Positions 54,258-62,702 of a DNA stretch of 64,000 nt are shown in pieces. This DNA is from BNXB01 sp031556375. GTDB taxonomy: Bacteria > Bacteroidota > Bacteroidia > Bacteroidales > Azobacteroidaceae. Location: the NCBI GenBank assembly GCA_031556375.1, contig JAVBTA010000034.1, forward strand, positions 1 to 64,000. Reading direction: 5' to 3'. Under the pieces are notes generated by a model. The model worked only from the letters and a program-made list of their open reading frames with translations, made no database searches and was not told where the DNA came from. Position 1 is the first letter of the stretch. Every line of letters starts with the position of its first letter. Both the position numbers and the translations under genes were made by a program.

Positions 54258-56147
54258 ATGAAAACGATTTATTGGATTGTATTAGGCTTGTTACTGAACA
54301 TTAATCTGTTATCCGCCCAGACAATGATTATACAGGGTAAAGTGAGTGATATCGGAACCGGAAAATTACTCCCGGGAGTTACTGTTTCTATAAAAAAATC
54401 GAATGTGTTAACGATAACAAACATTGATGGAAAGTATTCAATTCCAGCAAAGAAAGGAGATATACTTATATTCAGTTATGTTGGGTATGTGGATCAGGAG
54501 ATTGTAGTATCGCAAACAAAACATAATGTGACATTGGAACAAGATACTCAGGTGTTAAGTGAAGTTGCCGTCAGTGCAAAACAACCTTTGTTGAAAAAGA
54601 TGTTGACAGGTAGTGTATCGAAAATATCTTCCAACAAGAAATATACCGAAGAACAGGCTGAGGTTCAGTATGCTGTTTGTGATATGGCTATGGTTTCATC
54701 GACAGGTTATGCTTACGATCGGCTTCAGGATGAGGAATACGGATCTTTTGTGGAAAATCGTTTCAAATCGGCTGCTAATGATCCATTATCAACCTTTTCG
54801 ATAGATGTCGATGCTGCTTCATATAGTAATATGCGTCGATTTGTTAATCAGGGAGTTATGCCTGAAAAAGATGCTATTCGTACGGAAGAATTAGTGAATT
54901 ATTTCAGTTATAAATATGAAAAGCCGACAGGAAAAGATCCGGTGAAGATTACAACTGAAGTAGGAGAGTGCCCATGGAATAAACAACATCGTCTGGTACG
55001 TATTGGTCTCAAAGCTAAAGAAATAGCTTCAGGAAATATGCCTGCTTCGAATTTGGTTTTCCTAATTGATGTATCCGGTTCAATGGAAGGTCCGGCCCGA
55101 TTGGATCTGGTAAAATCTTCCCTTAAATTGCTGGTAAATAATCTCAGGGATAAAGACCGTGTTGCTATCGTGGTATATGCCGGATCGGCAGGAGAAGTAT
55201 TGCCTTCTACTTCAGGAAGTAATAAACAAAAAATTCGGGAATCTCTCGACGGATTAATGGCCGGAGGTTCTACCGCAGGAGGTGCCGGAATAAAATTGGC
55301 CTATAACATTGCGAAGAAAAATCTTATTAAAGGTGGAAACAACCGTGTTATCCTGTGTACAGATGGTGATTTCAATGTTGGAGTATCCAGTACGGAAGGA
55401 TTGGAAAGTTTGATTGAACAGGAACGCAAAAGCGGTGTATTTTTGACTGTATTAGGCTATGGTATGGGCAATTACAAGGATAAGAAAATGCAGGTATTGG
55501 CTGAAAAAGGTAATGGTAATCATGCTTATATTGATAATTTACAGGAAGCTAATAAGGTGTTGGTCAGTGAGTTTGGAGGAACGATCTATACTGTTGCCAA
55601 AGACGTTAAATTACAAATCGAATTCAATCCTTCTAAAGTACAGTCTTACAGACTGGTAGGTTATGAAAGTCGTATGTTGAACAAAGAAGATTTTAACGAT
55701 GATACCAAAGATGCCGGAGAAATGGGTGCCGGTCATACTGTGACTGCATTGTATGAAGTTGTTCCTGTGGGAGGTACGGGATCTGTTCCAGGAAATGTGG
55801 ATGATTTGAAGTATCAAACAACGAAAAAAACGGAAACTATGACTGCTATTTCATATTATCCTGATTTATTGACAGTTAAATTACGATATAAACTTCCGGA
55901 TTCAGATAAGAGTAGCAAAATGGAAGTTCCGTTAATCGATAAAGGAGGAAATAATGTTTCTAATGATTTTCGTTTTGCCGCTTCTGTAGCGATGTTCGGA
56001 CAATTATTGCGCGAATCTGATTTCAAAGGAAATGCTACTTATGATAAGGTGATTGCCATGGCTAAAACAGGACTTGAAAACGATGAACAGGGTTATCGTA
56101 GGGAGTTTGTGAGATTAGCTGAGACCGTAAAAGGTTTGAGTAAATGA
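54258..56147 (+). CDS. VWA-domain protein, YfbK family, with CarboxypepD-like N-terminus
   Basis: A 629-residue exported protein. The signal peptide is 1-20. At about 22-105 is a carboxypeptidase-regulatory-like beta sandwich (GTGKLLPGVTVSIK, FSYVGYVDQ), then the YfbK N-terminal segment (PLSTFSIDVDAASYSNMRRF), a von Willebrand A domain with a MIDAS motif starting at D271 (DVSGSM), and a C-terminal DUF3520. It would bind metal and a partner at the cell envelope. It is a single-gene unit with a strong terminator shared with the ribosomal-protein operon. Confidence 0.9.
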   Translation: MKTIYWIVLGLLLNINLLSAQTMIIQGKVSDIGTGKLLPGVTVSIKKSNVLTITNIDGKYSIPAKKGDILIFSYVGYVDQEIVVSQTKHNVTLEQDTQVLSEVAVSAKQPLLKKMLTGSVSKISSNKKYTEEQAEVQYAVCDMAMVSSTGYAYDRLQDEEYGSFVENRFKSAANDPLSTFSIDVDAASYSNMRRFVNQGVMPEKDAIRTEELVNYFSYKYEKPTGKDPVKITTEVGECPWNKQHRLVRIGLKAKEIASGNMPASNLVFLIDVSGSMEGPARLDLVKSSLKLLVNNLRDKDRVAIVVYAGSAGEVLPSTSGSNKQKIRESLDGLMAGGSTAGGAGIKLAYNIAKKNLIKGGNNRVILCTDGDFNVGVSSTEGLESLIEQERKSGVFLTVLGYGMGNYKDKKMQVLAEKGNGNHAYIDNLQEANKVLVSEFGGTIYTVAKDVKLQIEFNPSKVQSYRLVGYESRMLNKEDFNDDTKDAGEMGAGHTVTALYEVVPVGGTGSVPGNVDDLKYQTTKKTETMTAISYYPDLLTVKLRYKLPDSDKSSKMEVPLIDKGGNNVSNDFRFAASVAMFGQLLRESDFKGNATYDKVIAMAKTGLENDEQGYRREFVRLAETVKGLSK

Positions 56148-56170
56148 TAAGTAAACCGCTGATAGCTAAT

Positions 56171-56201
56171 AAAAAAGGTATCTCTTTGAGATACCTTTTT
56201 T
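56171..56201. terminator. two-way terminator between the VWA gene and rpmA
   Basis: AAAAAAGGTATCTC (56171-56184) pairs perfectly with GAGATACCTTTTTT (56188-56201) around TTT. A and T arms give U-runs on both strands for two convergent genes. Confidence 0.92.
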
Positions 56202-56222
56202 ATTTTTTATAAAAAAATAGAA

Positions 56223-56486
56223 TTATGCTTCACCCATTGGTTGGATAGAAACATATGAACGATCGTCTTTTCTTTTTCTGAAAACTACTTTTCCATCAAT
56301 AAGGGCAAACAAGGTATGATCTCTGCCAATACCAACATTCTCACCTGGATGGTGAGTTGTTCCCCTTTGACGAATAATAATGTTACCGGCTTTGCAAATT
56401 TCGCCACCGAAAACCTTAACGCCTAATCGTTTACTTTCCGACTCGCGTCCGTTCTTAGAACTACCGACTCCTTTCTTATGTGCCAT
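56223..56486 (-). CDS. rpmA: 50S ribosomal protein L27
   Basis: An 87-residue ribosomal protein that reaches the peptidyl-transferase centre. It begins MAHKKGVGSSKNGRES and keeps RQRGTTHHPGENVGIGRDHTLFA. There is no N-terminal extension of the type cleaved in Firmicutes. It follows rplU by 19 bases in the usual operon. Confidence 0.97.
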   Translation of the reverse strand: MAHKKGVGSSKNGRESESKRLGVKVFGGEICKAGNIIIRQRGTTHHPGENVGIGRDHTLFALIDGKVVFRKRKDDRSYVSIQPMGEA

Positions 56487-56505
56487 TTTCTTGAGATTTT
56501 ACTTA

Positions 56506-56817
56506 TTAAGCTATAATTTCTTTGATTGTAATTTCTGTGAATTGTTGACGGTGACCGTTCAACTTGCGATATCCTTTTCTGCGTTTTTTGTGGAAAATCA
56601 GAACTTTTTCGCCTTTCACATGAGAAATTACTTCTGCTACTACTTTCGCGCCTTCAATAACCGGAGCGCCTACGGTTACAGTACCATTTTTATCTGCTAA
56701 AAGAACTTTCTCAAATTCAACTTTAGCTCCTTGGTCTGCATTAATTCTGTGAACAAACAATTTTTGATCTTTTTCAACTTTAAATTGTTGTCCTTGAATG
56801 TCTACAATTACGTACAT
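56506..56817 (-). CDS. rplU: 50S ribosomal protein L21
   Basis: A 103-residue ribosomal protein: MYVIVDIQGQQFKVEKDQKL, then KVLIFHKKRRKGYRKLNGHRQ at the C-terminal half that binds 23S rRNA. It is the first gene of rplU-rpmA. The leader of about 90 bases may carry a regulatory fold. Confidence 0.97.
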   Translation of the reverse strand: MYVIVDIQGQQFKVEKDQKLFVHRINADQGAKVEFEKVLLADKNGTVTVGAPVIEGAKVVAEVISHVKGEKVLIFHKKRRKGYRKLNGHRQQFTEITIKEIIA

Positions 56818-56946
56818 CTGTTTTTTATTTACAGGTTACCTCCCGGGGGTGGATTGGTTCAAATAAAACTATTTTCCAATCACTTGTTCTACCCTCTGCA
56901 GAATTTTCAGCCGACAAAGATAGTAAATTATTTTGGGACAAGCAAA
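56818..56946 (-). promoter_or_regulatory. promoter and leader of rplU-rpmA
   Basis: On the minus strand TTTG (56943-56946), 20 bases, then TATCTTTG (56915-56922), a full consensus. Start near 56908 gives a 90-base leader. It contains GATTGG (minus-strand partner of 56876-56881) pairing with CCAATC (56852-56857) and a GGGAGG stretch near 56842-56847. Autogenous leaders are known for L21 operons in other phyla; here it is only a candidate. Confidence 0.65.
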
Positions 56947-56960
56947 TTTTTGTGAATAAA

Positions 56961-57269
56961 TTAAGCCTCTCCAACAGGCCCCATGATAGGAGGGGTAAAA
57001 CCTTGCCCTTGAACTTTGATTTCACCAAATTGAGATTCGTATTTTTTTACATTGTCGATCAATGCCAACATCAGTCTTTTTGCATGTTCGGGAGTCAGAA
57101 TAATTCTTGATTGTACTTTTGCTTTTGGCAATCCAGGCATCATTCTTACAAAATCTACTACAAATTCAGAAGATGAATGTGCTATAACTGCAAGATTTGA
57201 ATAAATTCCCTGTCCTGTCTCTTCAGTCAATTCAATCTGAATTCCGTTATTCTCTTGTTCTTTGTTCAT
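56961..57269 (-). CDS. DUF3467 protein
   Basis: A 102-residue cytoplasmic protein of the DUF3467 family. The body follows the family: GIYSNLAVIAHSSSEFVVDF, MMPGLPKAKVQSRIILTPEHAKRLM and a closing PIMGPVGEA. Function unknown. I start at the ATG at 57267-57269, downstream of a -7 element; 11 more codons are open upstream. It is upstream of rplU-rpmA but that operon has its own promoter. Confidence 0.88.
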   Translation of the reverse strand: MNKEQENNGIQIELTEETGQGIYSNLAVIAHSSSEFVVDFVRMMPGLPKAKVQSRIILTPEHAKRLMLALIDNVKKYESQFGEIKVQGQGFTPPIMGPVGEA

Positions 57270-57288
57270 ATTTGTAATTATTAAAATA

Positions 57289-57296
57289 CAAAGGTA
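57289..57296 (-). promoter_or_regulatory. -7 element of the DUF3467 gene
   Basis: On the minus strand TACCTTTG is an exact match, 19 bases before the chosen start. No good -33 was found. Confidence 0.5.
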
Positions 57297-57361
57297 ATAC
57301 AAAAAAATTATTTTTCAGAATTTTAGGTGGATACGGATTGGTTATCAACAAATTTAAAAGA

Positions 57362-57392
57362 GGAATCCGCCCCAATAATTGAGACGGATTCC
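57362..57392 (-). terminator. second hairpin downstream of the tRNA gene
   Basis: GGAATCCG (57362-57369) pairs with CGGATTCC (57385-57392). On the minus strand the stem extends to 12 pairs with two G-T pairs around a seven-base loop, and TCTTTT follows. It could be a backup terminator for the tRNA or end a small RNA from 57393-57508; the gap between is otherwise empty of genes. Confidence 0.45.
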
Positions 57393-57508
57393 ATTGCATA
57401 GTGTTTGTTATGTGTGGTACATGTGTACCTGTAAATAATCGTAAAAAATCATGCCAATCTGGGATTAATACTTGAAATTTTAAGTAATCAGTTGATTGTC
57501 AGTGAAAT

Positions 57509-57555
57509 AAAAAAAAGCCCCAGAGTATGACCTATAAAAGATATAACTCTGACGC
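57509..57555 (-). terminator. intrinsic terminator of tRNA-Leu
   Basis: On the minus strand a ten-position stem with one mismatch (57517-57526 with 57546-57555) is followed by eight Ts (57509-57516). It begins 10 bases after the mature tRNA end. Confidence 0.75.
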
Positions 57556-57565
57556 TTCTATACAG

Positions 57566-57650
57566 TGCCCAGGACGAGATTTGAACTCACACGCCGAAAA
57601 CCGGCACCACCCCCTCAAAGTGGCGTGTCTACCAATTTCACCACCTGGGC
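57566..57650 (-). tRNA. tRNA-Leu (anticodon GAG)
   Basis: An 85-base class II tRNA. The acceptor GCCCAGG pairs with CCTGGGC, AATTGGTAGACA forms the D-loop region, the anticodon loop TTGAGGG gives GAG (reads CUC/CUU), a long variable arm (GCCGGTTTTCGGC) follows, and the T arm has GTTCAAATC. The 3' CCA is not encoded. It stands alone. Confidence 0.95.
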
Positions 57651-57754
57651 CTTCATCTTCAAAAACCGATGCAAATTTAAGGAATATTTTTTAAACTCAA
57701 AATATTTTCACTAAATGGAATAGAAATATTTTTTTAAAACAAATATTGAGTTTT

Positions 57755-57803
57755 TTTCGTTTTTATTAAAATAAATGTATCTTCGCAGTATAAAAATGGG
57801 AGG
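57755..57803 (+). promoter_or_regulatory. promoter and ribosome-binding site of the cytochrome bd cluster
   Basis: TTTC (57755-57758), 19 bases, then TATCTTCG (57778-57785), one base off the -7 consensus. GGGAGG (57798-57803) is 5 bases before the ATG, a Shine-Dalgarno-like site rare in this window. Confidence 0.5.
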
Positions 57804-57808
57804 CTATA

Positions 57809-58030
57809 ATGAGTAAAATTAAAACATTCTCAGATTTTATTTCTATGTATGTGGAAGGATTTAAAAAAATGACCTGGGGCAAGCCTTTGTGGATCATTAT
57901 TTTAATAAAACTCTTCATTATGTTTGCCATACTGAAAATTTTCTTTTTTCCGAATTTCTTAAATTCCCGGTTTGATACGGATAAGGAAAAAAGTGAATAT
58001 GTCGGGAAACAACTCACAAAAAAAATATAA
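57809..58030 (+). CDS. DUF4492 small membrane protein of the cytochrome bd operon
   Basis: A 73-residue protein with one membrane helix (about 26-47), an aromatic N-terminal segment (FKKMTWGKPLW) and a charged tail. It belongs to DUF4492, which in Bacteroidota is encoded directly before cydA. It may play a part like CydX/CydS small subunits of bd oxidases; this is inference. The gap to cydA is 19 bases. Confidence 0.85.
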   Translation: MSKIKTFSDFISMYVEGFKKMTWGKPLWIIILIKLFIMFAILKIFFFPNFLNSRFDTDKEKSEYVGKQLTKKI

Positions 58031-58049
58031 ATCAAAAATCTTTACCTGA

Positions 58050-59597
58050 ATGGATCAGATTGATGTTTCTTTAGTTGATTGGTCAAGGGCACAGTTTGCT
58101 CTTACGGCCATGTATCATTGGTTGTTTGTCCCGCTGACACTAGGTTTAGGGGTAATTATGGGGATTATGGAAACCATGTATTATCGTACCGGAGATCAAA
58201 AGTGGAAGCGAACAGCCAAATTTTGGATGAAGCTCTTTGGCATTAACTTTGCCATTGGGGTAGCGACAGGAATTATTCTTGAATTTGAATTTGGGACTAA
58301 CTGGTCTAACTACAGTTGGTTTGTCGGAGATATTTTTGGTGCTCCGTTGGCCATTGAAGGTATTTTTGCTTTCTTTATGGAAGCGACATTCATTGCTGTA
58401 ATGTTTTTCGGATGGAATAAGGTAAGCAAAGGTTTTCACCTGACTTCCACCTGGTTGGTAACTTTAGGGGCAACCCTCTCTGCTTTATGGATCCTGATAG
58501 CTAATGCCTGGATGCAATATCCTGTAGGAATGGAATTTAATCCGGATACTGTGCGTAATGAAATGAATGATTTCTGGGCTTTAGTTTTTTCTCCGGTTGC
58601 TGTCAATAAATTTTTCCATACGGTATTGTCCGGCTGGATGTTGGGAGCTGCATTTGTTGTGGGTATAAGCTGTTGGTTTTTGTTGAAAAAACGGGAAATT
58701 GTCTTTGCTCATGATAGTATCAAGGTTGCTTCTATAGTCGGTTTGGTCGGGATTTTACTTTCGGCCTGGACCGGGGACGGGTCGGCTTATCAGGTCGCTC
58801 AAAAACAACCGATGAAATTGGCTGCAATGGAAGGTCTATATGAAGGCGGAAATAGTATTGGGCTAGTTGGAGTAGGGGTTCTAACACCAGGAAAAGAATA
58901 TGGTGACGATAAGGATCCTTTTGTATTCAAGATGCAGTTCCCTAAATTATTATCTTTCTTGTCCACACGTGATTTGGACGGATATGTTCCCGGAATCAAT
59001 AACCTTATCGAAGGCGGTTACGATACACCGGAAGGAAAAGCGTTACCAATGACGGAAAAGATGGAAAGAGGAAAAATTGCGAAAGATGCCTTGGATCGTT
59101 ACTTAGTTGCTAAAAAAGATGGTAATCAAATGCAGGCTACTGAAGCCAAAAAGACTTTAGACGAAAATTTCAAATTTTTCGGGTATGGTTATTTCAAATC
59201 TGCAGAGGACGCAATACCTAATGTACCACTTGTTTTTTATGCATTCCGGGTGATGGTTATCCTGGCCGGTTTTTTCCTGTTATTATTTGCTCTTGTTTGG
59301 TTCTTGAATCATAAAAATAAGCTTGAAAATATGAAGTGGTTACAGTGGGTATGCCTGCTATCAATACCGTTGGCTTATATTACTTCGCAAGCCGGATGGG
59401 TTGTCGCTGAAGTCGGACGTCAACCATGGGCGATACAGGATATCTTACCAGTACAGGCCGCTATTTCCAATATAGATACAGGTTCTGTAAAACTCACATT
59501 CTTTATTTTCCTTACTTTGTTCACAGTATTATTAGTAGCGGAAATAGGTATCATGGTAAAACAAATTAAGAAAGGCCCGGAAACAATTAATAATTAA
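58050..59597 (+). CDS. cydA: cytochrome bd ubiquinol oxidase subunit I CydA
   Basis: The heme-binding subunit (515 residues) of the high-affinity quinol oxidase in the inner membrane. Heme-ligand candidates are H23 and H190, with E103 and E111 of the proton path. The GRQPWAIQDILP motif is near the C-terminus. The Q-loop region is present but the long E. coli-type insertion is not. It lets an anaerobe remove or use traces of oxygen. Confidence 0.96.
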   Translation: MDQIDVSLVDWSRAQFALTAMYHWLFVPLTLGLGVIMGIMETMYYRTGDQKWKRTAKFWMKLFGINFAIGVATGIILEFEFGTNWSNYSWFVGDIFGAPLAIEGIFAFFMEATFIAVMFFGWNKVSKGFHLTSTWLVTLGATLSALWILIANAWMQYPVGMEFNPDTVRNEMNDFWALVFSPVAVNKFFHTVLSGWMLGAAFVVGISCWFLLKKREIVFAHDSIKVASIVGLVGILLSAWTGDGSAYQVAQKQPMKLAAMEGLYEGGNSIGLVGVGVLTPGKEYGDDKDPFVFKMQFPKLLSFLSTRDLDGYVPGINNLIEGGYDTPEGKALPMTEKMERGKIAKDALDRYLVAKKDGNQMQATEAKKTLDENFKFFGYGYFKSAEDAIPNVPLVFYAFRVMVILAGFFLLLFALVWFLNHKNKLENMKWLQWVCLLSIPLAYITSQAGWVVAEVGRQPWAIQDILPVQAAISNIDTGSVKLTFFIFLTLFTVLLVAEIGIMVKQIKKGPETINN

Positions 59598-59601
59598 AAC
59601 T

Positions 59602-60741
59602 ATGGATTATTCATTTTATCAACATTACTGGTGGTTCCTTATTTCATTACTGGGCGCTTTGCTGGTATTCCTGTTATTTGTGCAGGGAGGACAATCACTT
59701 ATATATACGCTTGGAAAAAAAGAAAATCATTTGAATATGATGCTTTTATCCCTGAAAATGAAGTGGGAACTTACTTTCACGACACTGGTTACTTTTGGAG
59801 GTGCATTTTTTGCTTCTTTCCCGTTATTTTATTCAACCAGTTTTGGCGGAGCTTATTGGGTATGGATGCTTATTCTGTTCAGCTTTGTTGTCCAGGCTGT
59901 TTCTTATGAATTTATCTCTAAAAAAGGTAATTTATTAGGAAACAGTACATATAAAGCATTTTTGTTTTTGAACGGTTTATTGGGACCTGTACTATTAGGT
60001 GCAGCTGTTTCGACTTTCTTTACCGGATCGGAATTCGTAGTAAATAAGGGTAATATTACAGGTATGGCTATGCCGGTTATTTCCTCATGGGAGAATCCTC
60101 TGCACGGGTTGGAAGCCGTAGGAAACATCTGGAATGTATTTTTAGGAATTGCAATATTCTTTCTTGCCCGTAGCCTGGGATGCTTGTATTTTATTAATAA
60201 TCTGGATGATAGCGAGATTCGTAAAAATGCAAGGAAACAACTTTTGTATAATGCAATCGGGTTCTTAGCTTTTTTTCTTCCATATTTGATTATGTTGTTA
60301 TTAAAAGATGGTTGGGCAGAGGATCCGGTGACCAAAGTTATAAGTATTGAGCCGTTAAAATACTGGCATAACTTATTGGCTATGCCTTGGGCGCTGGCTA
60401 TATTGTTGATCGGTGTTGTGCTTGTTCTTTATGGCTTTATACGGGGAGCTTTTCAGGAAAAGTTTATTTATGGTATCTGGTTTGCCGGAATAGGAGTGAT
60501 TCTGGTCGTTCTTGTGCTCTTTTTGATTGCCGGATTCAATAATACATCCTATTATCCGTCATTGACCAATACTCAGAGCTCACTTACGATTACAAACAGT
60601 TGTTCCAGTTTATTTACACTGAAAGCAATGTCGGTTGTTTCATTATTCATTCCTTTTGTTGCAGGTTATATCTGGTATGCCTGGAGATCATTGGATAAAA
60701 AGAAAATAACTCCGTCAGATCTTTCTGAAGAAGGATATTAA
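59602..60741 (+). CDS. cydB: cytochrome bd ubiquinol oxidase subunit II CydB
   Basis: A 379-residue partner subunit with about nine membrane helices. The conserved N-terminus (HYWWFLISLLGALLVFLLF) and FTGSEF segment are visible. It starts 5 bases after cydA. The last 15 residues are charged and cytoplasmic. Downstream is a small hairpin terminator. Confidence 0.94.
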   Translation: MDYSFYQHYWWFLISLLGALLVFLLFVQGGQSLIYTLGKKENHLNMMLLSLKMKWELTFTTLVTFGGAFFASFPLFYSTSFGGAYWVWMLILFSFVVQAVSYEFISKKGNLLGNSTYKAFLFLNGLLGPVLLGAAVSTFFTGSEFVVNKGNITGMAMPVISSWENPLHGLEAVGNIWNVFLGIAIFFLARSLGCLYFINNLDDSEIRKNARKQLLYNAIGFLAFFLPYLIMLLLKDGWAEDPVTKVISIEPLKYWHNLLAMPWALAILLIGVVLVLYGFIRGAFQEKFIYGIWFAGIGVILVVLVLFLIAGFNNTSYYPSLTNTQSSLTITNSCSSLFTLKAMSVVSLFIPFVAGYIWYAWRSLDKKKITPSDLSEEGY

Positions 60742-60776
60742 TACAACATTTTTGAATTACAATTGTTATTATATGT

Positions 60777-60805
60777 AGGGCTTAATATTTTAAGCCCTTA
60801 GCTTT
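60777..60805 (+). terminator. terminator of the cytochrome bd operon
   Basis: AGGGCTTAA (60777-60785) pairs with TTAAGCCCT (60790-60798) around TATT. A T5 run follows after five bases. A fair intrinsic terminator. Confidence 0.65.
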
Positions 60806-60849
60806 TTATACATAAATAATATATACAAAAAATCAAAAATTAAATTATT

Positions 60850-61143
60850 ATGGGAAGTCTGGTTTCTAAGTTACAAAATGAAGCAGGATTAACAGAAGAG
60901 CAAGCGAAGAAAGCAATGTCCTGTGTCCGCAGTTATATGATTGAAAATGATTTGGTTGATTGGGATGATTTCTTTGAAGCTAAAACTCGTGAAATATCCT
61001 CTAAGGCTCAAAAAGCATGGACCGAATTAACCGGAAAATCAGAAAATTGGAGTGATAAAATCGAAGAGTGGTCTGATAAAGCAAATAAAATGATCAAAGA
61101 CGCTCGGAATAAAACTGCAGATTTTATTGCAGATAAAGATTAA
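60850..61143 (+). CDS. small helical protein of unknown function, 97 aa
   Basis: I do not recognise a family with certainty. The 97 residues are charged and strongly helical. The first part (LTEEQAKKAMSCVRSYMIEN) looks like a small three-helix unit. The second (about 45-97) is an amphipathic Lys/Glu helix with repeats of WSDKIEEWSDKANK type, like apolipoprotein-style or stress proteins. There is no signal peptide. It has its own short unit, convergent with ispH with a 4-base overlap. Confidence 0.7.
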   Translation: MGSLVSKLQNEAGLTEEQAKKAMSCVRSYMIENDLVDWDDFFEAKTREISSKAQKAWTELTGKSENWSDKIEEWSDKANKMIKDARNKTADFIADKD

Positions 61144-62000
61144 TCGTTGGATAATCGTGCAGCAACTTCTTCCATAAGCCATTTGGGAGTGGAGGTTGCG
61201 CCGCAAATACCTACGGATGAAATACCTTTAAGCCATTCCGGATCTATTTCGTCAGGAGTCGAGATCAAATGAGTATTCGGATTGGCCTGAAGGCATTCTT
61301 CGTATAAGACTTTGCCGTTCGAACTTTTTTTCCCTGCAACGAATAATACCAGGTCATGACGGGAGGCAAAAACCTTAATGTTCGGCATCCTGTTTGCTAC
61401 CTGGCGACATATTGTATCAAAATATTTGAATATAACATTCGGTTCCATGCGACTCTTAATCGTTTCTACAATATCCTGGAAGTCATTTAGAGACATCGTC
61501 GTTTGAGAAAAAAGGTATATTTCCCTCTTGAAGTCCAGTTTGTAGATATCTTCCTTTTTCTCAATCACAATAGCATGGCCTTCTGTCTGACCGACTAAAC
61601 CATTAACTTCGGCATGGCCTATTTTTCCAAAAATAACAATTTGGGCATTCTCACTGCCAGAAGTTTCATATTGTTTTTTGATTTTTTTCTGAAGTTGGAG
61701 TACTACAGGACAAGTTGCATCAATAATCCGGATATTATTTTCCTGAGCGATTTTATATGTTGATGGAGGCTCTCCGTGCGCTCTTAGTAGTATTTTTTTT
61801 CCCCGCAATAGTTTTAGTTGTTCATGGTTGATCGTTTTAAGTCCTTTTCCCTGTAGCCGGTCAACCTCTTGATTATTATGTACAATATCACCAAGACAGG
61901 CCAATTCGGCGCCCTGAAGCAGTTCTTTTTCAGCATTTTGGATAGCATTGACCACTCCGAAACAAAAACCTGAATCCTGATCGATTTCTACACGTAACAT
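61140..62000 (-). CDS. ispH: 4-hydroxy-3-methylbut-2-enyl diphosphate reductase IspH
   Basis: The last enzyme of the MEP isoprenoid pathway, an iron-sulfur protein of 286 residues. The three cluster cysteines are in GFCFGV (C13), DATCPVV and SVGICGATSTP. The HGEPPSTY and VHNNQEV segments carry the substrate-binding His residues. It follows cmk by 6 bases. The downstream gene on the other strand overlaps by 4 bases. Confidence 0.95.
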   Translation of the reverse strand: MLRVEIDQDSGFCFGVVNAIQNAEKELLQGAELACLGDIVHNNQEVDRLQGKGLKTINHEQLKLLRGKKILLRAHGEPPSTYKIAQENNIRIIDATCPVVLQLQKKIKKQYETSGSENAQIVIFGKIGHAEVNGLVGQTEGHAIVIEKKEDIYKLDFKREIYLFSQTTMSLNDFQDIVETIKSRMEPNVIFKYFDTICRQVANRMPNIKVFASRHDLVLFVAGKKSSNGKVLYEECLQANPNTHLISTPDEIDPEWLKGISSVGICGATSTPKWLMEEVAARLSND

Positions 62001-62006
62001 CTGATA

Positions 62007-62696
62007 TTAAGCCTCTACAATTGATTGAAATTTCGTGATCAACCATTTATTTTGTTGATCGATGGTCAGATCTGAATTGTCCAGAACGATTGCATCATCA
62101 GCCTGCCGTAGAGGACTTTCTGCTCTGGTCGAATCTATTAAATCCCGTTGCTCGATGTTCGCAAGTACTTCTTCAAATGAAGCCGGTTCTCCTTTGGCTT
62201 TTAGTTCATCCAGACGGCGTTGAGCGCGTACATCAGGACGGGCTGTAACAAATATTTTGAGTTCTGCCTGAGGAAAAACTACGGTTCCGATATCACGTCC
62301 ATCCATTACAATCCCTTTTTCTTCGCCGAATTTTTGTTGCTGTTCCACCATGGTACGTCGTACAAAGCCTACAGTTGCAATTGGACTCACTTTACCGGCA
62401 ACTTCCATTCCGCGTATCTCTTTTTCAACATTTCTTCCATTAAGATAGGTATCTGACCTGCCTGTTTCTGAGTTTGGATGGAAATCGATGTAAATGTCAT
62501 TCATCGCCTTTTCCAACAATTCCAGATTGAGATCATCACCTTGAAAAATTCCGTTTTCCATACTGTAAAATGTAACAGCGCGATACATAGCGCCACTGTC
62601 GATATATTTGTACCCTATGTTTGCGGCCAAATCTTTTGCCATCGTACTTTTACCACAGGAAGAGTGACCATCAATAGCTATGATTATTTTCTTCAT
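62007..62696 (-). CDS. cmk: cytidylate kinase Cmk
   Basis: Phosphorylates CMP and dCMP. The 229 residues start with the P-loop GHSSCGKST, and carry SGAMYRAVTF, the MDGRDIGTVVFP segment and the RPDVRAQRRLDE lid. It lies between porQ and ispH in one operon, an order also known from Porphyromonas gingivalis (porQ-cmk-ispH type cluster), by memory. Confidence 0.95.
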   Translation of the reverse strand: MKKIIIAIDGHSSCGKSTMAKDLAANIGYKYIDSGAMYRAVTFYSMENGIFQGDDLNLELLEKAMNDIYIDFHPNSETGRSDTYLNGRNVEKEIRGMEVAGKVSPIATVGFVRRTMVEQQQKFGEEKGIVMDGRDIGTVVFPQAELKIFVTARPDVRAQRRLDELKAKGEPASFEEVLANIEQRDLIDSTRAESPLRQADDAIVLDNSDLTIDQQNKWLITKFQSIVEA

Positions 62697-62702
62697 AATG
62701 TA

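Noticed and set aside
57566..57650. tRNA-Leu as an integration site
   Set aside because: No integrase or partial tRNA copy is seen on either side.
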